A stretch of DNA of 64,000 nucleotides from Gorsachius magnificus (Eukaryota > Chordata > Aves > Pelecaniformes > Ardeidae): NCBI GenBank assembly GCA_034008185.1, contig CM067081.1, positions 148,396,258 to 148,460,257 of the forward strand, written 5' to 3'. The notes under the pieces are model-generated. The model was not told the origin of the DNA, searched no databases, and was given only the letters and a program-made list of their open reading frames with translations. Shown here piece by piece: positions 37,916 to 49,394 of the stretch. The translations under genes were made by a program, and so were the position numbers. Numbering within the stretch: position 1 is the first letter of the stretch; each line of letters begins with the position of its first letter.

Positions 37916-39891
37916 TTCTGTGAATGAAGACCTTACATGGGGGCCTCCAAGTGCCTCAAACAGTGGACCGCTTTTTTTTTTTTAATTTGGTTTTCTTTAC
38001 AGAGGAGAAAAAAAGACAACTTTCTCTGAAAGAAACAAATGCTTCATTTCCTAGAAACACAAAACTGGTTTCTGTCAAATTCTTTCAGTGGTATGCTCTG
38101 AAAAGGGAGAGAGGGCAGTGACAAATGTGGCAGAAGATGATAAACTGTTGTCTTTTCTAGAAATAGCAGTTCCGTTGCTGTTGACTTCCTTGTTTGAGCC
38201 AGAACCAAAGCACACACTTTGCACAGATTGAAGGGCCTCTATACATCCACAAATGATGTCCAAACTATTAAAAATAATGGGAGGAGGAGGAAGCTTCAGA
38301 CAAGCCCCAGGTGTTACCATGTGCTAAGCATACAAAGCAGGAGCAATAGCTTTAGTGCCCTATTGGAACCGCAAGAAGGATCTCCTGTGCTTGGTAATTT
38401 ACCAAACATCTGTGAAGATCATACATGGTTAAAAATCTCTATATAGTTACTGTAGCGACTGCGATTTATCAGACCCCACACTGCAACATTCTTATTTCAA
38501 GATTGAGCTAACAAAATTTCAGAGGGACATTCAAGAGTAAGATGAAAGATTTTCTACAATCAAAAACTTCTACATATGAGTCACAGTCTTAAGGGTTCCT
38601 GCCTCACCAGGATTCTTCAGATCAGGACACAAAGCTTAAAAAGTATCCACTTACCTATTTTCTTCATTCTATTAAGAAGGAAGATATTCCCTGACTGTGT
38701 TCAGAAGCAGTATGTGGTATGTACATCTACACTATGACATGAAGTCTCAAGTCTTCTTGAATTATTTGCACTTCTTCCATGAGGTGTCTGTGGCCTAAGA
38801 CTCACAAGCAGACCAACTAATAGCAAACCAAGCTCTCCCAGTTTTAGGACAAACACTCATAAAACACTCCCATTCTCAAAAGTACAGATTTCTCTGTGGA
38901 TTGATTTGTCACTGTTTTCAAATACCTGCCTCAATGTAAAGACTGTTTGGTTGTACATAGCAGTCATAGCATTGTTTACTGTCTTCTGGTACCCTGCACA
39001 TTGCCTCCCTGGCAACATGTCCACAGACAAGTAATTATGGACCACATCACCTAAGCAAACTTTCTTGCTAGAGCAGAAAAGAAAAAAGAAACAAAACCAC
39101 CACATAAAATTTCACCAGTTCAATGTTGCCTTTAAGACTAAAGCCTTTGGCTGATATGCAAACAGCTTCTTCTAGGAAGAGAAAGCTGCACTACTTTAAT
39201 GAGAGGTACAATTCTGAACAGATGCAGCTAAGCCCTTACAAATCCCTATTTCAGTTTGAGAGCTTAGAGTGTGACTGGAAGTCTGAACACTTTGAAGATG
39301 AGGTAACTCAAAGTAGCCTCTCCTTCAACATGGTGATTTCCCCTGTTTGGAGTTCCTTCCACTTTGAGGGAGTGGCTATAAATCAATCTCTCAAAGCAAT
39401 GCACATTGTTCACTAGGTTGTATGAAGTATTGAGGGGTTTTGGTTTGTTTTTTTTTTTTTTTTAAGGAGAGAAAAAGGAGCTTTTTTCCTCACATCTGCT
39501 GGTACAGCTTGTTATAATGACATGGTGCTGGGTGACTACTTGACTGTAGGACGTAGACAGAAAGTCAGCTTCTTTCCAGTTTAAATGCAAAGGGAAACCT
39601 CGGCTCTGTGGTATAAGGGAATTGTGGTGACACATGACAAGTAGTCTTTTATCCACAAACATGTGCCAATGGTGGGGGTTTCAGTACGTTTCTGAAAATA
39701 AGAGTATACACTAAGTCATGTGAGATTTCTGCCTTTGCACTTTATGCTACCTCCCCACCATACTCATTTAGTGCAATCAGATGACTAGCTCTGTTCCCTT
39801 TTGGATATCTTTAGATGTCCCATGTGAAGGTGGCCAGCCCAGCTACTTGACCAGAAGTAATTTCAAGAATGTGAGCAGTGAGATATGGCTG
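37916..39891. other. Unique non-coding sequence
   Basis: No gene recognised. T runs occur at 37971-37983 and about 39448-39464. Confidence 0.45.
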
Positions 39892-40000
39892 AATCATAGA
39901 ATCAGAGAATCATTTAGGTTGGAAAAGGCCTTTGAGATCATTGAGTCCAACCTACTTCAGAGTAAATACAGGCAAACTCTCAATGCCAAGGGTTTTGTTC
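39892..40000 (-). mobile_element. CR1 LINE tail (antisense, short)
   Basis: The plus strand begins 'gaatcatagaatcagagaatc', the complement of degenerate CR1 octamers. It continues 'aggttggaaaaggcctttg' and 'agatcattgagtccaacc', the complement of the CR1 3' UTR hairpin region. Only the last ~100 bases of an element remain; beyond about 40000 homology fades. Confidence 0.88.
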
Positions 40001-40685
40001 TGGATGCAGGGTAATATAATAAAAAGCAAAACACAGAAAACATTAATATTAAACATTAATAAACAAGCTACTAAGAATTATCAGGCTTCTAGTCATAAAC
40101 AGTTTACAATGGCATAGAATATATTCTTAAACAGAAATCCACATGTTAATGCATTGTTAGTTACCATGACTAACAAGCAATGCTATTTTCCACTGATATC
40201 TATAAAATACATTGTTCACATTAGTAACTTGACTGTAACTTCCTGTGAATACTTACCAGTCCTTTATAAAATAAACTTGGAAATAAAGGATTACAGTGGT
40301 CTTAATGGAGAAGCTTTGATCATGGAACACTGGAAGAGTTCTTCAAGATCACAGCCCACCCTTGCCTTGCTCTCAAGCTCCAAAATGAGTTCTGACAGAT
40401 AAGTACTTGGCTTGGCCCACATGCATGTTTCTAGGGAGATGCAAAATACAGATTTCTGAAGGACATAAATAACAGTTAAGTGCCCAAGCCTCATAAGTTT
40501 TAACAGGATTTATGCACCTTGTATCTTTGAAAATTTCTTTGAAAAAAGGCTGTCGCCTTCAAAAAGACTGAAAATAATCAGGTTTAGATACCTTAATTTT
40601 CACACCTAGTTACACTCATTTACATCTAAAGATGACACTCCAAGCGTGAACAAATTAGTCTAATTTTTTTAAATTATTTTGAGAT
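40001..40685. other. Unique AT-rich sequence between two CR1 pieces
   Basis: No gene or repeat recognised between the antisense tail and the sense CR1. Confidence 0.45.
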
Positions 40686-41192
40686 CAGAAGAGCAGTGGA
40701 TTTTGTTTATCTCAACTTTAGTAAGGCTTTTGACACTTGTCTCATAGCATATAACATCTGCATAAACAAACAAACGGATTGAAAACTGGAAGAACTGTCA
40801 GGCCCAGAGGGCTGAGATCAGTCTTATGAAGCCTGGTGGGAGGCTGACACCTGGGTCAACACTGGGACCAATACTGTGTAACATCTTCATTAATGACCTG
40901 GATGATTGAAGAGTCCACCCCCTGTAAGTTTGCAGACAATATAAAACGGAGTGATTGATACACCAGATGATTGTGCTGCTATTCAGAGGGACCTCAACAA
41001 GGTGAAGAAATGAGCCAACAGGAACCTGAAGTTCAACAAAGAGAGGTCATGGAGTCTCAGTCCTTAGACGTATTCAAATCCCAACTGGACACAAGCAAAC
41101 TACTCTAGCTGAACCTGCTCTGAGCAGAGGGGGAGGTGAACTACAAAATCTCCAGAGGTCCCTTGCAACCTCAGCTGTTCTGTGATTCTGCA
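40686..41192 (+). mobile_element. CR1 LINE, decayed, with large internal deletion
   Basis: The first part (40686-41043) is CR1 reverse-transcriptase sequence; the last part (about 41048-41192) is the extreme 3' end. It resumes at the 'gagtctcagtccttagacgtattcaaatc' region and runs through 'ctccagaggtcccttgcaacctc' to 'ttctgtgattctg'. Everything that normally lies between, about 800 bp of ORF2 judging from the 47-kb copy, is missing. Stop codons and frameshifts are frequent. The octamer here is the TTCTGTGA variant, unlike ATTCTATG in the young copies, so it belongs to another, older subfamily. Confidence 0.9.
40693..40940 (+). pseudogene. CR1 ORF2 reverse-transcriptase relic with lost catalytic Asp codons
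   Basis: Codons 40693-40737 read AVDFVYLNFSKAFDT, RT motif A; the Asp normally in YLDFSKAFD is Asn (AAC at 40714-40716). About 120 bases on, [18 protein letters not shown] (40853-40906) is intact. The catalytic box then reads FADN (40929-40940) instead of FADD. Frameshifts and stops separate the blocks, and the sequence between motif A and GSTLGP is badly scrambled. The enzyme would be dead even without the stops. Confidence 0.88.
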
Positions 41193-44100
41193 ATTACAGT
41201 AGAGTTTCGTGATGACTATACACTGATACATCTTGCAATATATGTAGCACAAAAATACAGTGTGCAAACATACAACCCATATTATCTTCCACAGCATAAA
41301 AGTACAACAGGTCAGTTCCTCAGGTAATAACTTCTCTGTGGAAACTAGTCCTATGTATCCTGATTTGCATGAGTTGAGGTTATGAACAATGCACATTAAC
41401 AAGGTTTTGTTCTAAAGAATAAGTTTCAATGGTACCCTGATAAAAATGCTTCTATCAGAACATTTTTAACAACTCAGCATGTTACATGGAACTGCTCTAA
41501 TTATTGCCTTAATCAACATCAGAACTTACAGTGCAACTTGCAATTAACATATGGTAAATAGCATCCGCCAATTACACTATCATTGCACTGTACATCTGAT
41601 TCCTGTTTTCACTGGAATGCAGCTATTTGTGCTGGATCTTGTCCAGGGTCTCTGCTTTGGCCTCTAATGCTCTTTGGATGAGCAACCCTCAACTTTCTGC
41701 TGCAGTTAAAGGGAAGGCAAGATTCCTGCACATATGAATTAGGTCATAGATACAAGCCTTGAAAGGAGGTTCATTAGTCATTTTTAGAGCTCCACTACTT
41801 TAAAGTAGAAGAAAATAAATCACAGAACACATCCACTTCATCACTGCATACCATCATCACAGACAGCAAAGTTAAATCTGTATTAATCACACACATATCC
41901 CACCATTTCTCCTTTTGTTTCCTGTCCATCCTTTCCCTTTTTTTTTTTTTGTTAAACTCCATGGCCTAGAAACAAATACAGACATTTTATTTAATTATTC
42001 AAGATCACATCTCTGCTGTTGCTGAGTGTCTTCTATAGATGGCTAAGGATTTACACTTTCCAGGGCCACCTATAGTTGCTCAGCATCTGTCAGGACCGGA
42101 TGGTTTTTCTTGACAAATAATTAATCAATTTACTATTAATGATCCCTTTCCTCAGATGTTCTTCTTTGTCTTGAGCAAGGATTCTCAAGTAGCAACAAGT
42201 GACTGCTTCAAAGTTGTATACACATATAGGCTAAAGGACTGGCTTGCCCTGTGCACAATTTTGCACAGAGCCCACAGCTTCTGCTCCTGACAGATCTGCA
42301 ATACTCAAGCACATAGTGTTCAGCAAACCATAGAGAAGAGGTATCAGATGTGATTATAAACCTCTTGCACATTGAAAAAGCACAAGGCAACTAGGAATTC
42401 TAAGCAACCACACAATCAAAGCATGAAAGAAAACTGAGAACCAGCGCAAAACTTCCGTAAAATGTTGCTTTGGCTTTCCAAAACCAAAATCATTCAAAGG
42501 AACGTGTTCCAAATTGGGGGAAAAAAACCCAAAAGTCCCACAGAAAGAGTCTCTACTTTCACCTGCCTCAGTAACTCATGCTAGAGTGGCAAAACAATCT
42601 TTATCAAAATGTTTCCACCACCGGCGTGGGTGACAATTCTATTTAGGGTCCCAGAGGAAAAGCATACTAAGGAGACAGCCACTGCCACCATTACCGGCCA
42701 AGTTACAGAAAACAGTTTGAGCCTTTGAAAAACACACTTTTGCCAGTAAAAGAGAAAGCTGTGACCTGAGATTCAAGATGTGACTTATCTGCCTAACTGC
42801 CACGTGATTTTGGGAAAGGGTTTGAGGTGAGATTGGGGGCAGGGGTTTGCCTCAGTGCTGCTTCTTCCCCTGCTGCCCTTTTATTCTCATCTGGTTGGAT
42901 TTTAAGCCTTTGGGTCTTGGAATGCTTTTCAACATAAACAGTGCTTGAGGTCCTCACAAGTGTGGTATAAAAGTATTAATACAGATAATTGAAAGTGTTT
43001 CAGTTTCTTTTCTCTGGAACAGAGAAAATACTAATAGAAAGTCAAAGGAAGCATGCAAAATTTGCCATGTTAATCTATTGACTGCATATTGCAGAATCAA
43101 GGTCCATTATGAGCAATGGAGGCTTTGCTTCAGCCTGAAAGGCAAAGTTGTCATTTCCGTCTGAATAACGTACATAGCAAAGGTTTACGTGCAACATTCC
43201 CTCATGTGTTCTTGTTGCTGTCAAAAACAGAAAGGGAAGAAAATGGAAACATGAATCAATGAAGTCATTTTCCTTCCCACATACAACCTCAGGCTGAGAT
43301 GATGTCAGATTTCACAAACAAAACAAGTTTGAGTGGCAGCAACGTTTAAGAGGAGAAAAATCCAAAGGAAACCTATGTTCGTCAAAAAGTGGTGCTGATG
43401 ACCCAACAGGCAGCATATCCCTACTGCAAAGTCTGTAATGAATTGAGGTCTTTGTGTGACATATGGCTGTCACTGCTAAGGAGCTTTGGATTTCATGGAA
43501 CAGGGGGAAAAAGTGCGTAAGAGCTATACTCTCTCCCATGCCAAACAAATCCTGAAGGAACCGTAAGACTGGTTCCCTGTACTTTTGAGGCATCCAACCT
43601 CCTGCTGAAACACAAAAATCATGTTGGTCTAGTAACTGCTGTAATTTCTGACAGCTCTCAATCATCTCTACTAAATTATGAATCATGTATGAATAAATGT
43701 AAGAAAAAAACATCCTCAGGTCCCTTGGATTCCCTTACTGCAGTAAAAATGGGAAGGGTGGGCACAGGGGCCAGTTATGCTGGCATTGCGCCAGTTGGGA
43801 TGCTGCTTCTGCCAGGGAATTTCTCTGCAGGATAGCTGTGGTTGGATTGCATCGTTTTTGCACCAGACAAAGTGGACAAGACTGCGACTGAGAACATAAC
43901 CCTCAGTCTTGATCTTTCATCACTGCTGAAAGTCCCACGGTAACTTTCACAAGAGCAGAAGTGCTTGGCAAAATTAAATTCAAGTTCCTCTCACCCTCCA
44001 TCTCCTCTGTAGATTAAGAAGTATGCATACCCTACCTAGACTTATGAGAGCCTGCATACCAGGATTTATATGGCTGTATCAGAGCATAGCTCTGCTGCCT

Positions 44101-44456
44101 TCCCCTTTCTTCCACATAGTTAAGTGGGTTTTAGCAAAAACAGAGATTGGAGAGTTCAAAACAATCAAGTGGAAATTGTTTTCCCCTCATTTCACTCTGC
44201 TTGCTCCTGACTTGCTACCATTTCACATGACCTAGTATTCAGCACAGAAGCCTCCGTTTGAGGTAGGATTTGAAGAGGATGAAGGAAAGAGGGCAGAGGA
44301 AAAAACTGACCCATTTTTTCCCCTTACACATGACTTTTTAGAAAGACAGGTGAGGAAGGTACATGGCACCTTAGCTTATGCATTAGCTACTTCTGTCATT
44401 TCAGGGTAACCTTAGACCTGGAAAGAAATGCGGCAAGCTTGAACCACATTAAAGCT
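41193..44456. other. Unique non-coding sequence
   Basis: No gene recognised. The minus-strand frame at 43312-43713 (133 codons) is the longest outside CR1, but I know no family like it and such a length is expected by chance here. A 15-base T run lies near 41938-41951. The stretch 43060-43220 looks less degenerate than average. Confidence 0.4.
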
Positions 44457-44531
44457 CTGATTTAGAAAAGTGCTTTGAAACACATGCTTACAGTTAAACA
44501 TGTGCCTAAATGCTTTGCTGAATTAGGACCT
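44457..44531. repeat. Old palindromic amniote interspersed repeat
   Basis: The segment starts 'ctgatttagaaaagtgctt' and ends 'tgctttgctgaattaggac'. Its two halves are imperfect inverted copies around 'acagttaa'. The pattern 'aagcacatgctta...taaacatgtgc...tgctttgctgaat' resembles a palindromic repeat I remember as common in reptile and bird genomes. Family name not assigned. Confidence 0.5.
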
Positions 44532-45424
44532 ATGTTGGTAAAAGGGGCAATTGATTAATGGCTTCTGACAACCACCAGAAACTAATGAGCCACAGACCTC
44601 CGCTTTTTGCTCCAAATGACTGTACTTAAACCCGAAGGAAATTTCATTATGGAAAGAGAAAACACTTATAAATAAATCATACATGTCTCCTTTGCAAATA
44701 TTAATTTTTATCTGCAATTAGTGGTAAACCCAAACTTCCTTTCATACGGTAATCGGAGACAGTTCCATTTGCCCTATGTAACTGGTTACTCATTCAAAGC
44801 CATAAATTTCTTTCTAGAACTGCATGGTTTACGGAAAGCTCTGTGAACCCAGCTAAATCAACCATGAAATATGCAGCATCCAACATACTAACCAAATGGT
44901 TGCTTGACTGAGACATAAACTTCAGGATGAATCATGCCAGCACTGTACAATCCACCTAGACATGAAGAGCTCGATAACATGACATGTTGAAACCTGCTTC
45001 AAGCTGATTCTCACTGAGACACATCATAGGATCAAATCCCAGGGAATTAACACGAGCTATTAAAGCCCTCCCACATGAGAGATGGAAAAGGTCCAAAACT
45101 GAGAGGATAACCTTGGTCCTCTAAGATGCAATCCAGCTCCCTACTTGCCAAGCTGTACTCCATCGTGGAGGTTTTTTTAACTGGTCGTGTGTTTTAGCTG
45201 ACTTCACTTTATTTGTATTTAGAGACAGGAAAATCCTGTGGCCAAGGCACATCTACAGCAGCCATGACATTCAAGTCTAACGTCAACCTTACCTAAAAAT
45301 CTTTAAACAACTCATCTTGTTTTTCCTAGCACCACTATTATTGCAGAGCACAGGCAGTACTTCTAGTATGGCAAAAGCAATCACGTTAACACTGTGAGGT
45401 CCTGATCTAACAGATACACCTAGA
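44532..45424. other. Unique non-coding sequence
   Basis: No gene or repeat recognised. Confidence 0.45.
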
Positions 45425-45500
45425 AACTTCAAGTTCATCAGTTACAAAACCGGGACACTAATATCTGAGGTCTCATTGTTATCATTCGTAAGATATCTAA
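45425..45500 (+). mobile_element. Possible MIR-like SINE fragment
   Basis: The blocks 'catcagttacaaaaccggga' and 'ctgaggtctcattgttat' resemble MIR's 'catctgtaaaatgggga' and 'ctcatagggttgttgt' in order. The match is weak. Confidence 0.25.
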
Positions 45501-45627
45501 AATTATTTTCCCTTTTTCCATTTACCTGTGTATTTTAGCCAAACCTGTCAGTTTGCTTGCTAGTAACAGAAACCAGCAGCTAGAATTTGTATCACGGTTG
45601 CATTTCACCATCTAACTACAATGTTTC

Positions 45628-45653
45628 TTATTGATTATTAGGAGCCCTAATGC
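45628..45653 (+). promoter_or_regulatory. HOX/PBX-like motif next to a perfect small palindrome
   Basis: TTATTGATTATTAGG overlaps the inverted repeat ATTAGG-AGC-CCTAAT (45637-45651). AT-rich homeodomain sites are frequent by chance; the exact palindrome makes it slightly more notable. No other support. Confidence 0.15.
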
Positions 45654-47236
45654 ACAATTTACTTTATCACTGAACCATGACCTACTGGTGAGATGGGGAC
45701 TTCAGCTTCCACAGTTTTATTTAAATGTTTCTTGAATATCCATTATGGCCTTTGTAACAGAGACAAACTCTTAAAGGCAGCTCTGAGGAAAGAAAGTGAC
45801 ACGACTAACATGCCTGGGCCTTGGGGAAATGACCAAAACCTATCAAGCCGGTGGAAAAAAAATTGTTTCAGTTCCCTAGGTTTGGATCAGATCAAATGCA
45901 CACACACTCTAACAACGCCCCAGAGGAAAGGGTGGGGAGGGAAAAGGAAAACACGTGATTTTTCTTCATAAGTCTACACAAATAAGATATTACATTACTA
46001 AGTAAATGCTCAGTGTGTTTACACTCCTGTTACACTGTGAAGAGGAAAACAAGTATTTACCTTTGCACAACTGACTGTTACCAGTACGTTTATTCTAATT
46101 CAGAGCCTGGCTCAAGACCTACTGGAAAGCCTATTTCATGTTTCTATGGATTTCAATTAACATTTTCTAAATGTACACAATACACATGGAATTTTATTAA
46201 CAATATCTAGCTCTCAGTTGAGGTCTACATATGTACCACAGTAATGTGCACAAGATATTCCTAAGTTCAGACAGAAAACTTTCAGCACGGTTTCAAAAAG
46301 AAAGGCAAGGTGGTGAGCTTAAAAACATATGCCCTTATTCATTCAGTGCACGGGAAAGTTTGAAACAGCAGTTATTTCCTATTCCTAGCACAGTGAAAAT
46401 CTACAGTGTATCAGTTATCACCCTAAGAGGTAAATGCTTGGTATTTCTAAAGGTGAACACTGTAGCTAGGCAGTCACTAACACCAGAAATCTTATCCCCT
46501 TAGTAAGTCTGTTCTGGGAATACTGGCCAAATTCAGCTTGACCCACACAGAGCCCATAGAGTAGCCCCATCCATCACACCTACACCAGGGCAAATAATGT
46601 AAAAAAACTTCTTTTATTCTTCAAAGGATTAGAGCCTTTTCTCTGCCAGATTATAGTAACAGACCCATTGTGAATTCTTACCATTATGCTTCATTACAAT
46701 AACAAGTCCAATTTTATACTTCCTTAGCCTTGTATTTCCAAAGCTTTTTTCTCTACTGCATAGTTATACTGATGGACACTCTTTTTCATTCCCCCTGTCT
46801 TGTACAAAGTAGAAAAAGCTGGCTTGAATTGAATGAATGGCTCAGTAGCATTAAAGAACATATACAGACCTTTCCCTGCAAGGCTGCTATTCTGCACTCA
46901 GCATATTTGAACCATAGCAAATGGATGGTAGGAACTGACAATCTCTTTGCTCCCAATGCAGATGTTCTCAATTCACTTCTTTAGGGGATGCATGTGATAA
47001 GAGCTGTCCTCTTCATTAAGAATCATACGAGTGTCTAGGAAACCTCCAGGAGGCCAAGCTTAAGATTATCTGGATAATTCTCCCACTGCTATGGCAAATT
47101 CACTTCAAAGGCTCCAAAGTCTTTCAGTCATTGGGTAGCAAGGAGAATAAGAGGAGCAAGCACCCCACCTTAAGCTGTTCATCTTGTATGGAATGAGCAT
47201 GGCATCCACTCTAATAACATGACATCTTCCACAGGA
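45654..47236. other. Unique non-coding sequence upstream of the best CR1
   Basis: No gene recognised. The sequence at 46520-46600 has a distant likeness to a known old amniote repeat ('ggccaaattcag...acctacaccagggcaaat') but is too weak to call. Confidence 0.4.
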
Positions 47237-47276
47237 CACCTGACTGCCATGACTGGAAAGTCATGGCAGTCAGGTG
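47237..47276. repeat. Perfect 18-bp fold-back at the CR1 5' junction
   Basis: Left arm CACCTGACTGCCATGACT (47237-47254), loop GGAA (47255-47258), right arm AGTCATGGCAGTCAGGTG (47259-47276), with no mismatch. The right arm is CR1 ORF2 sequence (it encodes SWQSG); the left arm is its inverted copy and lies where flanking DNA begins. Upstream, 'cttcca' (47226-47231) and 'cagg' could be further inverted CR1 bases with small deletions. This looks like a 5'-inversion or snap-back event during integration. Confidence 0.95.
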
Positions 47277-48612
47277 AAGTCCCTGGTGACTGGAAGAAGG
47301 GAAACATTGTGCCCATTTTCAAAAAGGGTAGAAAGGAAGACCCTGGGAACTACCGACCTGTCAGCCTCACCTCTGTGCCTGGGAAGATCATGGAACAGAT
47401 CCTCCTAGAAGCTATGCTAAAGCACATGGAGGCCAGGGAGATAATTCGAGATAGCCAGCATGGTTTCACCAAGGGCAAGTCCTGCCTGACGAACCTAGTA
47501 TCTTTCTATGATGGTGTGACAGCATCAGTGGACAAGGGAAAACCAATGGACGTCATCTATCTGGACTTCTGCAAGGCCTTTGACACGGTCCCCCACAACA
47601 TCCTTCTCTCTAAATTGGAGAGCTATGGATTTGATGGGTGGACTGTTCGGTGGATAAGGAACTGGCTGGATGGCCACATCCAGAGGGTAGTGGTCAATGG
47701 CTCGATGTCCGGATGGAGACCGGTGACGAGTGGTGTCCCTCAGGGGTCCGTACTGGGACCAGTGCTGTTCAATATATTCATCAATGACTTAGACAGTGAG
47801 ATCAAATGCACCCTCAGCAAGTTTGCGGATGACACCAAACTGAGTGGTGCGGTTGACACACCAGAAGGACAGGATGTCATCCAGAGAGACCTGGACAGGC
47901 TGGAGAGGTGGGCCTGTGTGAACCTCATGAGGTTCAACAAGGCCAAGTGCAAGGTCCTGCACCTGGGTCGGGGTAACCCCCGGTATCAGTACAGGCTGGG
48001 GGAAGAAAGGATCGAGAGCAGCCCTGCCGAGAGGGACTTGGGCGTGCTGGTGGATGAAAAGCTGGACATGAGCCAGCAATGTGCGATGGCAGCCCAGAAG
48101 GCCAACCGTACCCTGGGCTGCATCAGGAGAACGTGGCCAGCAGGTCGAGGGAGGTGATTCTGCCCCTCTACTCTGCTCTGGTGAGACCTCACCTGGAGTA
48201 CTGCATCCAGCTCTGGAGCCCTCAGCACAGGAAGGACATGGACCTGTTGGAGCGGGTCCAGAGGAGGGCTACTAAAATGATCCGGGTCTCCTATGAGGAC
48301 AGGCTGAGGGAGTTGGGCTTGTTCAGTCTGGAGAAGAGAAGGCTGCGGGGAGACCTGATTACGGCCTTTCAGTGTCTAAAGGGGGCCTATAGGAAAGATG
48401 GGGATAATCTTTTTAGTAGGGCCAGCTGTGACAGGACAAGGGGTAATGGTTTTAAACTGAAGCAGGGTAGGTTTAGACTGGATATAAGGAGGAAATTCTT
48501 TACAATGAGGGTGGTGAAACACTGGAACGGGTTGCCCAGAGAGGTGGTGGAGGCCCCATCCCTGGAAACATTCAAGGTCAGGTTGGATGGGGCTCTGAGC
48601 AACCTGATCTAG
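47259..48612 (+). pseudogene. CR1 ORF2 fragment: reverse transcriptase plus C-terminal region, one frameshift
   Basis: LINE reverse transcriptase, which copies the element's own RNA at a nicked target. The first frame (open 47219-48157) holds, by residue from its accidental ATG in the flank: [17 protein letters not shown] (21-37), NYRPVSL (44-50), motif [13 protein letters not shown] (112-123, Asp116), motif [12 protein letters not shown] (171-181), and the catalytic box FADD (202-205; 47822-47833). All three catalytic Asp are present. Near 48124-48134 one base is missing where other CR1s read GCIKRSVASRSRE, and coding resumes in the next frame through [12 protein letters not shown] to SNLI-stop. 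The first 13 residues of the open frame come from the flank and fold-back. No start, no endonuclease and a frameshift: not functional. Confidence 0.95.
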
Positions 48613-48700
48613 TTAGCAGTGTCCCTGCTCACTGCAGGGGGGTTGGACTAGCTGACCTCTAGGGGTCCCTTCCAACCTAAAACATTCTATGATTCTATGA
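47259..48700 (+). mobile_element. CR1 LINE, 5'-truncated, best-preserved copy
   Basis: About 1.44 kb of the 3' part of a CR1 (full elements are roughly 4.5 kb). It starts just upstream of the RT domain, runs through the end of ORF2 (stop 48610-48612) and a short 3' UTR with the stem GGTTGGA/TCCAACC (48641-48647 with 48671-48677), and ends in two ATTCTATG octamers (48684-48699). ORF1 and the endonuclease are absent. It has a single frameshift and one 12-base in-frame gap relative to the 21-kb copy, so the insertion is fairly young. It shares orientation and subfamily with the 21-kb copy. Confidence 0.97.
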
Positions 48701-49394
48701 CTCACTCCACTTTCAACAAAATGTGTTTGCTCTTCTGTCATAGCATTATCTCTTCTTTCTCAAGATTTCTAAACTCTGTGAATATGAAGCACACCCATAG
48801 GTGTTGAAGAAACTTGGCTCCAGATCCATCCTGCTCTCCTAAAGTGTGTCTCTAATTGCTGTTTTAATCACTTGCAAAAACTCATTGAAGTATTTCATGC
48901 ATGCATTTCCATTTCCCTCATTGCTCTAGGGGTAGCCTCCCTATTTCAGCCTATTTTGTTTTGCAGCCTGACCTATTTTGTGAAGCCACTTGGTCATGAT
49001 GTGGCTGAACATATTAGGCAGCCCAAGTCATTGATCAAAAGATCAAGATTCTTCATTGACACATATTTTGCTATTAATAGCTTAAAAAAAATAGAAAAGT
49101 TGGGAATTACAAGTGAAGGCACTATTGACTAGTATCGGAACATGCAAAACCAGGCAATTTTCAGTTTTAAGCATTCTAAACTTGCAGGCTAAATCTCTCA
49201 AAAAATCATGATAATGTCTTGGTAATTGCTTTCACAAACACTGGATTTACTAAATGAGGCAGTAATTATCAGTTCTTAAAAATAAAAAGGGAAAAAACTC
49301 AACACCCAGGGCTGATAGCGAATTGCACTGTAGGAACAATGTCATATGGTTGGAAACACAGCAATTACAAACTGCACTCCCTTCCTCTTGAGTA
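48701..49394. other. Unique AT-rich non-coding sequence
   Basis: No gene or repeat recognised. Confidence 0.45.

Noticed and set aside
43312..43713. 133-codon minus-strand open frame, the longest outside CR1
   Set aside because: No recognisable family, no splice or promoter support; a few frames this long are expected by chance in 64 kb of six-frame sequence.
47219..47257. The ATG and first 13 codons of the CR1 RT open frame as a real start
   Set aside because: They lie in flanking DNA and in the inverted arm of the fold-back, not in CR1 ORF2; the start is accidental.
47740..48228. Minus-strand frames of 70-96 codons across the CR1
   Set aside because: Shadows of the plus-strand CR1 ORF2.
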